Shown: positions 26,588-35,687, counted from the stretch's first letter. The stretch: 62,972 nt of DNA from Oscillospiraceae bacterium (GCA_015065615.1 SVPY01000002.1:1-62972), one strand, 5' to 3'. Notes: generated by a model not told the origin, from the sequence alone. Numbers and translations are program-made.

Positions 26588-27459
26588 TTAAGTTGCGTCA
26601 AAAATATCGAAATCGGGAATGAAGGATTCCTTTGCCGCTTTACCGCTTTGTGTGAAGCCGTCTATACCTAAAGAAAGCATATAGCTTTCCACCTTTTCCT
26701 TCTCCCTTTTGGTGATAGGTCGGTTTAATTCGGGCATATCATCAAAATGAGCTACGGGAGTATACTGACTCATTAAGCTTACTAAAGTTCCTTCAAAATT
26801 TTCTTTTATTATATCCAGGCATTTCATGGAATTTTTGGTATGAAGAGGAAGAATAAGATGCCTTATTATCATTCCTTTTTCCATTATACCATCTTCTGTG
26901 AAAATATCAACAGGCTGTTGTCTGCGCATTTCTTTTAAAGCAGATAAGGCTATTTCGGGGTAATCGGGAGCAAAGCTGAGTTTCGCCGCCAGACCGCTTT
27001 CGGCATATTTAAAATCGGGAAGATATATATCTATAAGACCGTCAAGAAGCTTTAAGCTTTCAGCGTTTTCGTAGCCGCTTGAGTTATAAACCACGGGCAC
27101 GGGAAGTTTTTCTATAGAAAGAGCCTCGGCAATTTTATCTACGTAATGGCTCGGGGTAACGAGGTTAATATTGTGGGCACCTTTATCTATAAGCTTAAAA
27201 AAACGTCGTGAAGCTCTGTTACGCTCAGTTCCCTGCCTTTTAAATCATTCATACTTATAGCTATATTCTGGCAGTAACGGCACTTTAAATTACAGCCTGC
27301 AAAAAACACAGTGCCGCTGCCCTTAGTTCCCGAAATGCAGGGCTCCTCCCACATATGAATGGAATATCTTGAAACTTTTATTTTACTGCCGCCGCTGCAA
27401 AAGCCCTTGCTTTCGCTTCTTTCAACGTTACATTTTCTGGGGCAAAGATTACAAAGCAT
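26588..27459 (-). pseudogene. PflX-like radical SAM protein, frame broken by one base
   Basis: A 290-residue radical SAM protein of the PflX (COG1313) type is split between two frames. The first part (27459-27187) holds 'CNLCPRKCNVER' and the SAM cluster motif 'CNLKCRYCQN'. The second (from about 27202 to 26588) continues in the -1 frame with 'KLIDKGAHNINLVTP', 'VVYNSSGYE' and 'DIYLPDFKY'. The break lies in a run of seven T (minus strand, 27203-27197): eight T would restore one frame through the whole gene. Possible reasons: sequencing error in the homopolymer, a true mutation, or -1 frameshifting, as the phase fits T TTT TTA. Function of the family is unclear. Confidence 0.85.
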
Positions 27460-27486
27460 AATAAATTAAATCCTTTTCTTTATAAA

Positions 27487-27519
27487 AATGCGTTAACTCA
27501 AAAAATGAATTAACGCATT
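27487..27519 (-). terminator. Terminator after exonuclease-PgeF fusion gene
   Basis: AATGCGTTAA / TTAACGCATT, ten perfect pairs with a 13-base loop, followed on the minus strand by TTTTAT. It lies just after the stop at 27526. Confidence 0.8.
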
Positions 27520-27525
27520 AGTTTG

Positions 27526-29223
27526 TTACTTAAGGCACATAAATGCAGCGTTACTGCCGCGCTTACCCTTTGTGGCTCTGTGGGAGAAAATAAGGTCGCT
27601 TTCGCACATAGAGCACACCTTGCCTATATGTATATTATCTTTTTTTACGCCTGCTTCAAGAAGGAAAAGCTGATTGACGCGCCATAAATCTATATGGTAT
27701 TTGCCGTTGTTTCTATCCTCTATAAAGCTTCGTGTATCTTTACAGTATTTGAATTTTAATTTTTTGAATTCTTCGGCGCAGTCAATATCCACTTCAAAGC
27801 ATTTTTTGCAGATGGAGGGGCCTATGCAGACCACCAACTCCTCGGGATTCGTGCCGAATTCTTCCTGCATTCTTCTTACGGTAACACCTGCCATATCGTT
27901 TGCCGTGCCGCGCCAGCCTGCGTGAGAGAGGGCAATAGCGCTGTTTTTCTTATCGTAGAAATATAAAGGCACGCAGTCCGCTGTATAAATAACCAGTGTT
28001 ACGCCTTTTTCGTCGGTCATTAAGCCGTCAATACTCTGCCATTTTTTTTCTTTATCTATGCCGTGGCCTATATCCTTTAAAGTAACTCTTTTTACGTTTA
28101 CGTTGTGATCCTGACTTGAAGCCACCATCAAGGATTTTTCTACGCCCAGAGCATTTGCGATAATTTCGTAGTTTTTGTGTACGTTTTCGTCGCTGTCGCC
28201 CCTGCCGAAGCCCAAATTCATATCGGCAAATTCATTTTCGGAAACACCGCCAACACGGGTAGAGAAAGCGTGGACTAAATTTTCTTCCTTTTCAAGTACG
28301 GGGAATTTTAAAAGACCCACATTATCTTTTACTTCAAGATGCATTTTGCCTAAAAGAGAATCGGTAATTTTTCTCGGCTTTTCGATTAAAGATATACTGA
28401 TACTCTTTTTATTTACAATAATACCTTCGTATTTTTCTTTTATCTGCACTCTGCCTGCAAATTTATGGCCGCAATTCTTACACATAAAATCGGCAAAGAA
28501 TTTTTTGTTTTTAAGCTGCCATTTTGTAAGTCTCGTAGCTCTTTCGCCGCATTTTTCGCACATAAAGAATATGGGCTTTTCTTTTACAAGAGGGTGATCC
28601 ATATCGCATACTATGCTTGTTTTAAAGGTCATCTTGCGGTAGAATTCATCCTTACTTGCATCCTGAATAAACGGCGAAATTTCAGAAAAGTTCAGGGTTT
28701 TACGGCATATTTCAAGGGCAATAAGGCTATCCTCAAAAGCTCTGTGATGCTGGTACTTACTTACGTCCACCCCGCATATTTCAGCCGCTTTATTAAGACC
28801 CATCTGCTCGCTCATATCGTCAATAAGCACACCCTGGCAGTACTCCTGAATGTCCATATATTTACTTAAGAAAGGAACCTTTTCGCTGCCGCTGAAATAC
28901 CTGAAGTTTTCAATAAGGGCGTGAATATCCCCCGTGCCCCAGGTCATGATCACGCAGTTTTCACTCCACTTTTTAAAGGAACTTGCCACCTGCATAAAAA
29001 GCCTTGCGCCGGTTAAATTTTCGTCGTGAATACTTGTAAGCTCAGAGACCAGAGAGCTTATCTTCTTGCCTACCTGAAGTTTAACAAAGGAGGAGAAAGA
29101 ATCCACTATTTCAAATTTTTCATTGAATTTTACTGCGCCGAACTCAATAATTTCGTTTAAATAACCTTTTAAACGCTTACTGTAGGCGGCGTTCCACTCT
29201 AAATCGAGAATTACGTATTCCAT
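27526..29223 (-). CDS. Fusion: DEDDh exonuclease, zinc ribbon and PgeF/YlmD laccase-domain enzyme
   Basis: 565 residues in one open frame. Residues 1-185: 3'-5' exonuclease of the KapD/DnaQ type with 'VILDLEWN' (DxE), 'TWGTGDIHAL' and 'HHRAFEDSLIALEI' (H-x4-D). Residues about 210-255: a four-cysteine zinc ribbon ('FMCEKCGERA' ... 'FMCKNCGHKF'). Residues about 295-565: PgeF/YlmD/YfiH domain with 'VIYTADCVPL', 'ALSHAGWRGTA' and 'IFSHRATKGKRG'. PgeF-family enzymes are purine nucleoside phosphorylases/adenosine deaminases and also implicated in peptidoglycan editing. PgeF proteins are normally single-domain and about 250-280 residues. The three parts suggest nucleic-acid binding, trimming and nucleoside salvage in one chain; that link is inference. 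Confidence 0.88.
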   Translation of the reverse strand: MEYVILDLEWNAAYSKRLKGYLNEIIEFGAVKFNEKFEIVDSFSSFVKLQVGKKISSLVSELTSIHDENLTGARLFMQVASSFKKWSENCVIMTWGTGDIHALIENFRYFSGSEKVPFLSKYMDIQEYCQGVLIDDMSEQMGLNKAAEICGVDVSKYQHHRAFEDSLIALEICRKTLNFSEISPFIQDASKDEFYRKMTFKTSIVCDMDHPLVKEKPIFFMCEKCGERATRLTKWQLKNKKFFADFMCKNCGHKFAGRVQIKEKYEGIIVNKKSISISLIEKPRKITDSLLGKMHLEVKDNVGLLKFPVLEKEENLVHAFSTRVGGVSENEFADMNLGFGRGDSDENVHKNYEIIANALGVEKSLMVASSQDHNVNVKRVTLKDIGHGIDKEKKWQSIDGLMTDEKGVTLVIYTADCVPLYFYDKKNSAIALSHAGWRGTANDMAGVTVRRMQEEFGTNPEELVVCIGPSICKKCFEVDIDCAEEFKKLKFKYCKDTRSFIEDRNNGKYHIDLWRVNQLFLLEAGVKKDNIHIGKVCSMCESDLIFSHRATKGKRGSNAAFMCLK

Positions 29224-29265
29224 TTTTCCTCCTTTTATTTGATTATATTTACTGTAATTTTAAGA

Positions 29266-29296
29266 GGAAAACCAAATATCTCTTACTTGGTTTTCC
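29266..29296 (-). terminator. Terminator after typA
   Basis: GGAAAACCAA / TTGGTTTTCC, ten pairs with an 11-base loop, directly after the typA stop. The T-tract on the minus strand is weak (TCTTAAAATTA). Confidence 0.55.
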
Positions 29297-29312
29297 CTAT
29301 AAATTGTTATGC

Positions 29313-31151
29313 TTAGGAATTTTTCTCCCTCATAAACTTCTTCATACGAAGTTCTTTGGAAAGAATCATCTTTCTCATTCTGATGCTCTTGGGTGTTACT
29401 TCAACGAGTTCGTCGTCAGCAATAAACTCAAGTGACTGCTCAAGGCTCATAACTGTATGGGGAACAAGCTTTAAAGCTTCGTCGGAGCCTGATGCACGGG
29501 TGTTTGTAGCGTGCTTTTTCTTACATACGTTAACAACGATATCCTCGTTCTTGGGATTGGATCCTACTATCATACCCTCGTAAACGGGTACGCCTGCGCC
29601 TATGAACATACGGCCTCTGTCCTGAGCGTAGAAAAGACCGTAAGCGCTGCTTTCACCTGCTTCGTGAGCGATAATGGAGCCCTGACTGCGGCTTACTATC
29701 TCGCCCTTGAAGGGTTCGTATCCGTCGAAAATATGGTTCATAATACCGTTACCGTTTGTATCGGTTAAGAACTCACTTCTGTAGCCCATAAGACCGCGGG
29801 AAGGAATCTTGAATTCAAGGTGAGTTACACCTGATTCACGGGAACCCATATTGAGAATTTCAGCTTTTCTTGTACCTAATTTCTCCATAACCGCGCCTAC
29901 GTAGCTATCGGGAACTTCAATCATCAAAAGCTCCATAGGCTCTAAAAGCTTACCGTCGGGGCCATGCTTATAAATAACGGTGGGACGGGAAACCTGGAAT
30001 TCGTAGTTCTGCCTTCTCATCTGCTCAATAAGAATGGAGAGGTGTAATTCGCCGCGGCCTGAAACCTTGAAGGTATCGGAAGAATCGGTTTCCTCAACGC
30101 GCATGGCAACGTTTGTTTCAACTTCTTTGAAAAGACGGTCGCGGATATTTCTGGAAGTTACGTATTTACCCTCTTTACCTGCAAAGGGTGAATTATTAAC
30201 CATAAAATTCATGGAAACCGTAGGCTCGTCTATTTTTACGAAAGGCAGGGGATCGGGCTTATCGAGGGTGCAGGCTGTTTCGCCGATTGTTAAATCCTGA
30301 ATACCTGAAACGCATATAAGATCGCCAACGGTTGCGCTCTCGTGCTCAACTCTCTTTAAGCCTTCGAACTGATAGAGCTTTACAATTCTTGCATTTCTCT
30401 TATTTTCATCGGCACCGCCGCAGAGAGTGACCATCTGGTTTGTTTTCAGAGTACCTCTCTCTACACGGCCTACACCGATTCTGCCGATGTAATCATCGTA
30501 GTCAATATTGGAGAAAAGAACCTGAGTGTCGCCGTCGGGATCACCCTTAGGTGCAGGAATTTCCTTAACGATGGTCTCGAATAAGGGCTTCATATCGCTG
30601 CCGCCCTCCATGGGGTCGTAGGTTGCGTAGCCGTCACGGCCTGAAGCGTAAACAACGGGAAATTCAAGCTGTTCTTCATCGGCGCCAAGCTCAATGAAAA
30701 GGTCTAAAACCTCGTCAATAACTTCTGCAGGTCTTGCGCCGGGGCGGTCAATTTTATTAACAACAACAATGGGCTTTTTGCCAAGTCCCAAAGCTTTCTT
30801 AAGAACGAATCTTGTCTGGGGCATACAGCCTTCAAAGGCGTCTACAAGAAGCAAAACGCCGTCTACCATCATTAAAATACGCTCAACCTCACCGCCGAAA
30901 TCCGCGTGTCCGGGAGTATCAACGATATTGATTTTAATGTCGCCATACATAACGGCTGTATTTTTACTGAGGATTGTAATACCTCTTTCTCTTTCAAGGT
31001 CACCTGAGTCCATAACTCTTTCGGCAACTGCTTCGTTTGATCTGAAAATACCGCTCTGGTGAAGAAGCTGATCAACCAATGTGGTCTTACCGTGGTCAAC
31101 GTGAGCGATAATTGCAACGTTTCTTAATTTTTCGCTGCTTACAATACTCAT
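29313..31151 (-). CDS. typA: Ribosome-associated GTPase TypA/BipA
   Basis: 612 residues, normal TypA length. EF-G-like translational GTPase that helps ribosome assembly and stress adaptation. G1 'AHVDHGKTTL', G2/G3 'RGITILSKN' and 'VDTPGHADFGGEVER', G4 'VNKIDRP', then domains II, III, V and the TypA-specific C-terminal domain ('RIRKM'-type end 'TPKSIRMRKMILSK'). The gene stands alone with its own promoter (TTCACA, 17 bp, TATAAT with extended TG, 31246-31218) and terminator. Confidence 0.97.
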   Translation of the reverse strand: MSIVSSEKLRNVAIIAHVDHGKTTLVDQLLHQSGIFRSNEAVAERVMDSGDLERERGITILSKNTAVMYGDIKINIVDTPGHADFGGEVERILMMVDGVLLLVDAFEGCMPQTRFVLKKALGLGKKPIVVVNKIDRPGARPAEVIDEVLDLFIELGADEEQLEFPVVYASGRDGYATYDPMEGGSDMKPLFETIVKEIPAPKGDPDGDTQVLFSNIDYDDYIGRIGVGRVERGTLKTNQMVTLCGGADENKRNARIVKLYQFEGLKRVEHESATVGDLICVSGIQDLTIGETACTLDKPDPLPFVKIDEPTVSMNFMVNNSPFAGKEGKYVTSRNIRDRLFKEVETNVAMRVEETDSSDTFKVSGRGELHLSILIEQMRRQNYEFQVSRPTVIYKHGPDGKLLEPMELLMIEVPDSYVGAVMEKLGTRKAEILNMGSRESGVTHLEFKIPSRGLMGYRSEFLTDTNGNGIMNHIFDGYEPFKGEIVSRSQGSIIAHEAGESSAYGLFYAQDRGRMFIGAGVPVYEGMIVGSNPKNEDIVVNVCKKKHATNTRASGSDEALKLVPHTVMSLEQSLEFIADDELVEVTPKSIRMRKMILSKELRMKKFMREKNS

Positions 31152-31217
31152 AATATCAGAATCCTTTCATTTACAATTCCTAAGTGCAGTTATTTTTACA
31201 TCTATTTTAACCGATAC

Positions 31218-31246
31218 ATTATATCACTAATTTTGTCATTTGTGAA
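31218..31246 (-). promoter_or_regulatory. typA promoter
   Basis: On the minus strand TTCACA (31246-31241), 17 bp, then TGATATAAT with the -10 at 31223-31218, an extended -10. Confidence 0.55.
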
Positions 31247-31359
31247 TATTTTATTTTAAAAAATATGAGTAATTTTAAAAAGATATAATTTTAAGTGACA
31301 AAAGCCTTTGTTTGTGTTAAAATAAATTAAATTTAATTTAAAATCAAAAGGATAAGATT

Positions 31360-31899
31360 ATGCTGGAAAAATATATAGAAGCAGGTAAAATAGTAGGCAC
31401 CCACGGCGTTAAAGGTGAAATGCGCGTGGAAGTTTACACCGACTCCCCTCAGTTTTTAAAGAAATGCAAAGAACTTTACAAGAAGGATAAATTCGGGAAC
31501 GTTGTTCCTTTGGGTCTTATTTCCTCCCGTGTGCACACAAGCAAGAATATGCTTTTAATTACGGTTAAAGGCATCACGGACCCCACTTTAGGCGACACAA
31601 TGCGCGGCACGCTTTTATACTTTGACCGCGACAGCGTACGGCTTCCCCAAAAAACTTACTTTATTGCGGATATTTTGGAGTGCGAGGTATATGACGGCGA
31701 AACCGGCACATACTACGGCAAGGTAAAGGAAGTATTTGAAACAGGCGCCAACAACGTATACAGAATAGTTAAAGATGATAAGGATTACCTCTTCCCCGCT
31801 GTTGAAAGTATGATAAAGAGTACCGATATAGAAAACAAGCGCATTGAGGTCACACCTATTAAGGGTATTTTTGACGAAGAGTTTGTAGAGGATAAATAA
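31360..31899 (+). CDS. rimM: Ribosome maturation factor RimM
   Basis: 179 residues. Binds S19 and assists 30S head assembly. 'EAGKIVGTHGVKGEMRVEVYTDSPQF' is the RimM signature in the N-terminal beta barrel, and 'YFIADILECEVYD' begins the PRC-barrel domain (about 93-175) with 'YLFPAVESMIKSTDIENKRIEV'. SD AAAAGGATAAG before the ATG. trmD starts the base after its stop; the pair is standard, but rpsP and ffh, often upstream, are absent. Confidence 0.95.
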   Translation: MLEKYIEAGKIVGTHGVKGEMRVEVYTDSPQFLKKCKELYKKDKFGNVVPLGLISSRVHTSKNMLLITVKGITDPTLGDTMRGTLLYFDRDSVRLPQKTYFIADILECEVYDGETGTYYGKVKEVFETGANNVYRIVKDDKDYLFPAVESMIKSTDIENKRIEVTPIKGIFDEEFVEDK

Positions 31900-32634
31900 A
31901 TGAGAATTGATATACTTACTCTTTTCCCCGAAATGTGCAAAGCTCTTATGAACGAAAGCATTATAGGCAGAGCAAGAAAAAAAGGCTATATGCAGATGTG
32001 TTTTCACCAGCTGCGCGACTACGCCAGAGATAAGCACAAAAGAGTGGATGATTGCCCCTTCGGCGGCGGTCAGGGTATGCTTTTAAAGCCGGAGCCTATT
32101 GCCCTTGCCATAGAGACCCTCAGTGAACACCTTGGTAAAAAGCCGCATATTATTTATATGTCCCCCAAGGGAAGTATATTGAATCAGGAAAAAGTAAAAG
32201 AGCTATCCTGCAAAGAAAATATACTTATTATCTGCGGCCACTATGAAGGCATTGATGAAAGAATTATAGAAAAATACGTGGACGAAGAAATAAGCGTAGG
32301 CGACTTTGTACTAACAGGGGGCGAGATGCCTGCCATGATTCTTGCCGACAGCGTAAGCCGTATGGTAAAGGGTGTTTTGGCAGAGGAAGCCTGCTTCTCT
32401 GATGAAAGCCATTTTTCAGGACTTTTAGAGCACCCCCAGTATACAAGACCTGCAGAATTTATGGGCATGAAGGTTCCCGAAGTGCTTGTAAGCGGCGACC
32501 ACAAAAAGGTGGAAATTTGGAAAAGAGAGGAAGCCTTAAAGCGCACAGCCTCCTTCAGACCGGATATGCTTAAGAAAGCAAAGCTTACAAAAAAGGATAT
32601 TGCCTACCTTGAAAAGGAAGGTTTTTCTGTGTAA
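31900..32634 (+). CDS. trmD: tRNA (guanine-37-N1)-methyltransferase TrmD
   Basis: 244 residues, usual length. It makes m1G37 in tRNAs with G36 and prevents +1 frameshifts. SPOUT trefoil knot: 'MRIDILTLFPEM', 'CPFGGGQGMLLKPEP', 'ICGHYEGIDERI' and 'VGDFVLTGGEMPAM' are all clear. The C-terminal domain has 'SGDHKKVEIWKREEALKRT'. Translationally coupled to rimM (no gap). Confidence 0.97.
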   Translation: MRIDILTLFPEMCKALMNESIIGRARKKGYMQMCFHQLRDYARDKHKRVDDCPFGGGQGMLLKPEPIALAIETLSEHLGKKPHIIYMSPKGSILNQEKVKELSCKENILIICGHYEGIDERIIEKYVDEEISVGDFVLTGGEMPAMILADSVSRMVKGVLAEEACFSDESHFSGLLEHPQYTRPAEFMGMKVPEVLVSGDHKKVEIWKREEALKRTASFRPDMLKKAKLTKKDIAYLEKEGFSV

Positions 32635-32731
32635 TGTTTACAAATAGAGCTTCTTTAAATGTACAAATTGCACAAAAATGAGCCTTATAAAAAAATTTCG
32701 CCGTCAAAGTAATAAAATTTTTGAAATTTTA

Positions 32732-32759
32732 TTGACGGACAGAAATAATGTGATATAAT
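32732..32759 (+). promoter_or_regulatory. ptsH promoter
   Basis: TTGACG (32732-32737), 16 bp, TATAAT (32754-32759) with an upstream TG (extended -10). A strong sigma-A promoter about 70 bp before the gene. Confidence 0.8.
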
Positions 32760-32828
32760 TAAAACTGTAACTTAACAAATAGTTTCTATTTATAATTACT
32801 TACGACAAATTTAGGAGAGTGAATCTAT

Positions 32829-33092
32829 ATGTACGATAAGGATGTTCTCGTTCAGAATCAGGTAGGTCTTCATGCACGTCCCGCTACTTTCTTCATCCAG
32901 AAGGCTAACGAATTTAAGTCTTCCATCTGGGTTGAGAAGGATGAGAGAAGAGTAAATGCAAAGAGCCTTCTCGGTGTTCTTTCCCTTGGTATTGTAGGCG
33001 GCACAAAGATCCGCATCATTGCTGACGGTACTGACGACAAGGCAGCTGTTGACAGCCTCGTTGACCTCGTTGAGTCCGGTTTCGCAGAGTAA
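32829..33092 (+). CDS. ptsH: Phosphocarrier protein HPr
   Basis: 87 residues. Transfers phosphate from enzyme I to sugar permeases in the PTS. His15 in 'VGLHARPA' is the PEP-dependent site and Ser46 in 'NAKSLLGVLSLG' the HPrK site, so it can also signal carbon catabolite repression; a Crh would lack His15. Monocistronic: ptsI is not adjacent, and a strong promoter and terminator bracket the gene. Strong SD (TTAGGAG). Confidence 0.96.
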   Translation: MYDKDVLVQNQVGLHARPATFFIQKANEFKSSIWVEKDERRVNAKSLLGVLSLGIVGGTKIRIIADGTDDKAAVDSLVDLVESGFAE

Positions 33093-33114
33093 TTTAAGGA
33101 AGCGAATAAATTTT

Positions 33115-33145
33115 GCCTGTCTCTTTTGAGGCAGGCATTTTTATT
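33115..33145 (+). terminator. Terminator after ptsH
   Basis: GCCTGTCTC / GAGGCAGGC, a strong stem with one mismatch, followed by TTTTTATTT. Confidence 0.85.
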
Positions 33146-33196
33146 TGTATCTATAGAAAATTTTCCATATATTTAAGTAATTTTTCCATATTTTAA

Positions 33197-33225
33197 TTGA
33201 CCTTACTCTTAATAAGTTTTATAAT
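33197..33225 (+). promoter_or_regulatory. Promoter for AraC-GH28 operon
   Basis: TTGACC (33197-33202), 17 bp, TATAAT (33220-33225), ten bases before an SD AAAGAGGTG. No operator repeat stands out. Confidence 0.75.
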
Positions 33226-33246
33226 ACACCAAAAAGAGGTGATATT

Positions 33247-34056
33247 ATGGCTGAAAGTAACGTATGTAAATTTGTTCCTGTAAGAATTACAAGCCAGAGT
33301 ATAGATACTAAAAATTTCGTATTCGAAAAAAACATGGAAAGCTTCAGTAAATTTAAAATAATTGCCGCCACAATTCTTTATATAGTGGTGGATGGCACAG
33401 GCGAATTTCACACTCAAAGCCATATTATGAAGCTTCAAAAGGGCACGGTATTTATGACCTTTCCTTCCCTGCCTTTTAAAATTATAAACGACGGTAATTT
33501 AAAATATATGTACGTGACTACTCTTGGGCTTCGTATGGCAGAGCTTAGCAAACGCGCCGAAATACAAAGAGAAAAACCCGTATTTTACGGTTACGATTTT
33601 CTAATCCCTTACTGGCAGAATGCTCTTGAAAATGCCGACGAAAGTAATATAGACTTAATAAGTGAAAGCGTAGTAACCTTTACTTTTTCCTTCCTTTGCA
33701 AAAGCGACGAAAGCGAAAAGATGAGCTCTACCTTACTAGAAATTAAAAAATATATTGACGATCACTATTTTGAACCAAAACTATCTCTTAATTCTTTAAG
33801 TGAAAAATTTAAGTATAACAGCAAATATCTTTCATCCTTCTTTAAAAGGCATTTCTCTGTTGGTTTATGTGAATACATAAATCAAATCAGAATACAGCAC
33901 GCCTGCGAGCTTATGGACAGAGGCTTCAGCTCCGTTAAGGAAATTGCCTCCATGATAGGCTTTACGGACGCCTCGTATTTTACCAAGGTATTTAAAAGGC
34001 AGTTACAAATAACTCCGAAACAGTATTCTTTAGAAAACGGCAGAAAGGAAAATTAA
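33247..34056 (+). CDS. AraC-family transcriptional regulator
   Basis: 269 residues. The N-terminal part (about 20-110) is a cupin-like sensing domain ('ILYIVVDGTGEFHTQSHIMKLQKGTVFM'). The C-terminal 100 residues hold two helix-turn-helix motifs ('LSLNSLSEKFKYNSKYLSSFFKRHFS' and 'SSVKEIASMIGFTDASYFTKVFKRQLQITPKQY'). It is co-transcribed with the GH28-like gene, whose ATG comes right after its stop, so it probably responds to a pectin-derived sugar. The inducer is not known. Confidence 0.92.
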   Translation: MAESNVCKFVPVRITSQSIDTKNFVFEKNMESFSKFKIIAATILYIVVDGTGEFHTQSHIMKLQKGTVFMTFPSLPFKIINDGNLKYMYVTTLGLRMAELSKRAEIQREKPVFYGYDFLIPYWQNALENADESNIDLISESVVTFTFSFLCKSDESEKMSSTLLEIKKYIDDHYFEPKLSLNSLSEKFKYNSKYLSSFFKRHFSVGLCEYINQIRIQHACELMDRGFSSVKEIASMIGFTDASYFTKVFKRQLQITPKQYSLENGRKEN

Positions 34057-34057
34057 T

Positions 34058-35584
34058 ATGTTACACGTAAAAGTTACCGATGCCCCCTTCAATGCTAAAG
34101 GCGACGGAATTACAAACGACAGAGAAGCCATTCAGAACGCTATTGACTACGTATATAGCCTTGGCGGCGGCACTGTTGAACTTACAGAAAACAAAACCTT
34201 TAATACAGGCGGCATTATAATAAGGAGTAATATCACTCTTCTCTTCGGCGAAGGCTCTACTCTTTTGCAAAGCTTAAATCCCGACGATTACGTAAAGCCT
34301 CTTGAAAAGGTAGGTAAATACGAGCCCTATAAGCCTTTACACGGCAACAGAATATACGAGCATATCAAGTGGAGCCACGGCTGGTATTATAATTTCCCCT
34401 TTATTTACGCTCCCAAAGGTACCGAAAACATTAAAATAACAGGTAAGGGTACTATCTTTATGAATAAAGATGATGAACCTGAGAAAATTTTACACGTCTG
34501 CCCCATTGGTTTTTACAGAACTAAAAATTATGAAGTAAGCGATATTACCATCACAAATTACCACTCCTATGCTATTATGGCGGCTCACTGTAATTTTGGT
34601 TTATATAAAAATCTTAAGGTGTTTAAGTGGAGCCACGGCAACGGCGACGGCATCTGCCTGCAGAACTGCCAGAATATCCGTGTAACAGGCTGCGATATAT
34701 ATTCGGGTGACGACAGCGTGTATATCTGGTCCTCCTACGCTGACCCCAGAAAGAGCGAATGGTGGAACAGCGATGACCCTCAGCCTTCAATGAACATTGA
34801 AATCGACCACAATAACCTTCGTTCCCACTATTGCAAGGCTTTCGCCATGATTTTATGGGGTATCGACTGCGATGATTTTGAGAAAATCGAGGTAAGAAAC
34901 GTAAACGTACACGATAACCACATAGTTTCACTGGGCACATGGCTCTATAATCCCTACACAGTTAAAATAGATACCCATCCCGTAACAAATTTCACTTTTT
35001 ATAATAACAAAATTGATGCTATCGAGCAGAATTTCTTCGATACAGAGATAAGTGACCTTAAGGGCTTTCGCTCTATGCGCCATATAAGAAACGGTGATTT
35101 TAAGGACGGTATAATCTACTGGAATTACCTCAAAAACGAGGATGAAGATAGCGCCGGCAGAGTACGTGGCGAAGAAAACTACGGCTACATCAAGCACCTT
35201 GAAAAAGGCGATGCTAAACTCTATCAGGGTCTTTATATTGAAAATAAACCTACCGTACTGAGAGCAGTTGTAAAATCAAGCGGTGATAACTGCAGAATTT
35301 TCATAAGAAACAGCGAAACTGACGAGCTTATAACATATAAAGACTTTAACAATACCGATTGGCAGAAAATAGACTTAGAGTTTTTGGTACCCGAAAGCGC
35401 TAACTACCGCCTCGGTATTGAAAGAGGCGAAGCCACTAAAGGCGAAGCTTACATCAAAAACGCTTACCTTTACGGAAACTTCGATAAAGCCTACGGCTAC
35501 AAGAGAGCTGTTATGGACGGCGGCAAGCTTATTTACGTATACGACGAAGATAATTTAGAGCAAATCACACTTTTCAGAGATTAA
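34058..35584 (+). CDS. GH28-like pectin hydrolase with C-terminal beta-sandwich domain
   Basis: 508 residues without a signal peptide, so an intracellular enzyme on oligosaccharides is likely. Right-handed beta-helix: 'GDGITNDREAIQNAID' opening is typical of pectinases; 'GNGDGICLQNCQNIRVTGCDIYSGDDSVYIWS' keeps the GH28 NxD and DD aspartates. The GHG motif normally following is not visible ('YCKAFAMILWGIDC' stands in its place), so activity is open. Residues about 370-500 look like a carbohydrate-binding beta-sandwich ('KLYQGLYIENKPTVLRAVVKSS'). Coupled to the preceding AraC gene (one base between). Confidence 0.8.
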   Translation: MLHVKVTDAPFNAKGDGITNDREAIQNAIDYVYSLGGGTVELTENKTFNTGGIIIRSNITLLFGEGSTLLQSLNPDDYVKPLEKVGKYEPYKPLHGNRIYEHIKWSHGWYYNFPFIYAPKGTENIKITGKGTIFMNKDDEPEKILHVCPIGFYRTKNYEVSDITITNYHSYAIMAAHCNFGLYKNLKVFKWSHGNGDGICLQNCQNIRVTGCDIYSGDDSVYIWSSYADPRKSEWWNSDDPQPSMNIEIDHNNLRSHYCKAFAMILWGIDCDDFEKIEVRNVNVHDNHIVSLGTWLYNPYTVKIDTHPVTNFTFYNNKIDAIEQNFFDTEISDLKGFRSMRHIRNGDFKDGIIYWNYLKNEDEDSAGRVRGEENYGYIKHLEKGDAKLYQGLYIENKPTVLRAVVKSSGDNCRIFIRNSETDELITYKDFNNTDWQKIDLEFLVPESANYRLGIERGEATKGEAYIKNAYLYGNFDKAYGYKRAVMDGGKLIYVYDEDNLEQITLFRD

Positions 35585-35595
35585 TTTATATTAAA

Positions 35596-35626
35596 GCGGC
35601 ATAGAAAAATCTGTGCCGTTTTCTTT
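35596..35626 (+). terminator. Terminator after GH28-like gene
   Basis: GCGGCA / TGCCGT (six pairs including one G-T, 12-base loop) followed by TTTCTTT. A weak stem, but well placed 12 bp after the stop. Confidence 0.5.
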
Positions 35627-35627
35627 A

Positions 35628-35656
35628 TTGAAATTTTTAATAACATCTGCTATTAT
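35628..35656 (+). promoter_or_regulatory. Promoter for LytTR-kinase genes
   Basis: TTGAAA (35628-35633), 17 bp, TATTAT (35651-35656), about 15 bp before the SD AAAGGAGG. Confidence 0.55.
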
Positions 35657-35687
35657 AAAATAGACTCAGAACAAAGGAGGGGTTTTT

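Noticed and set aside
32829-33092. Crh instead of HPr
   Set aside because: His15 is present; Crh has a different residue there.
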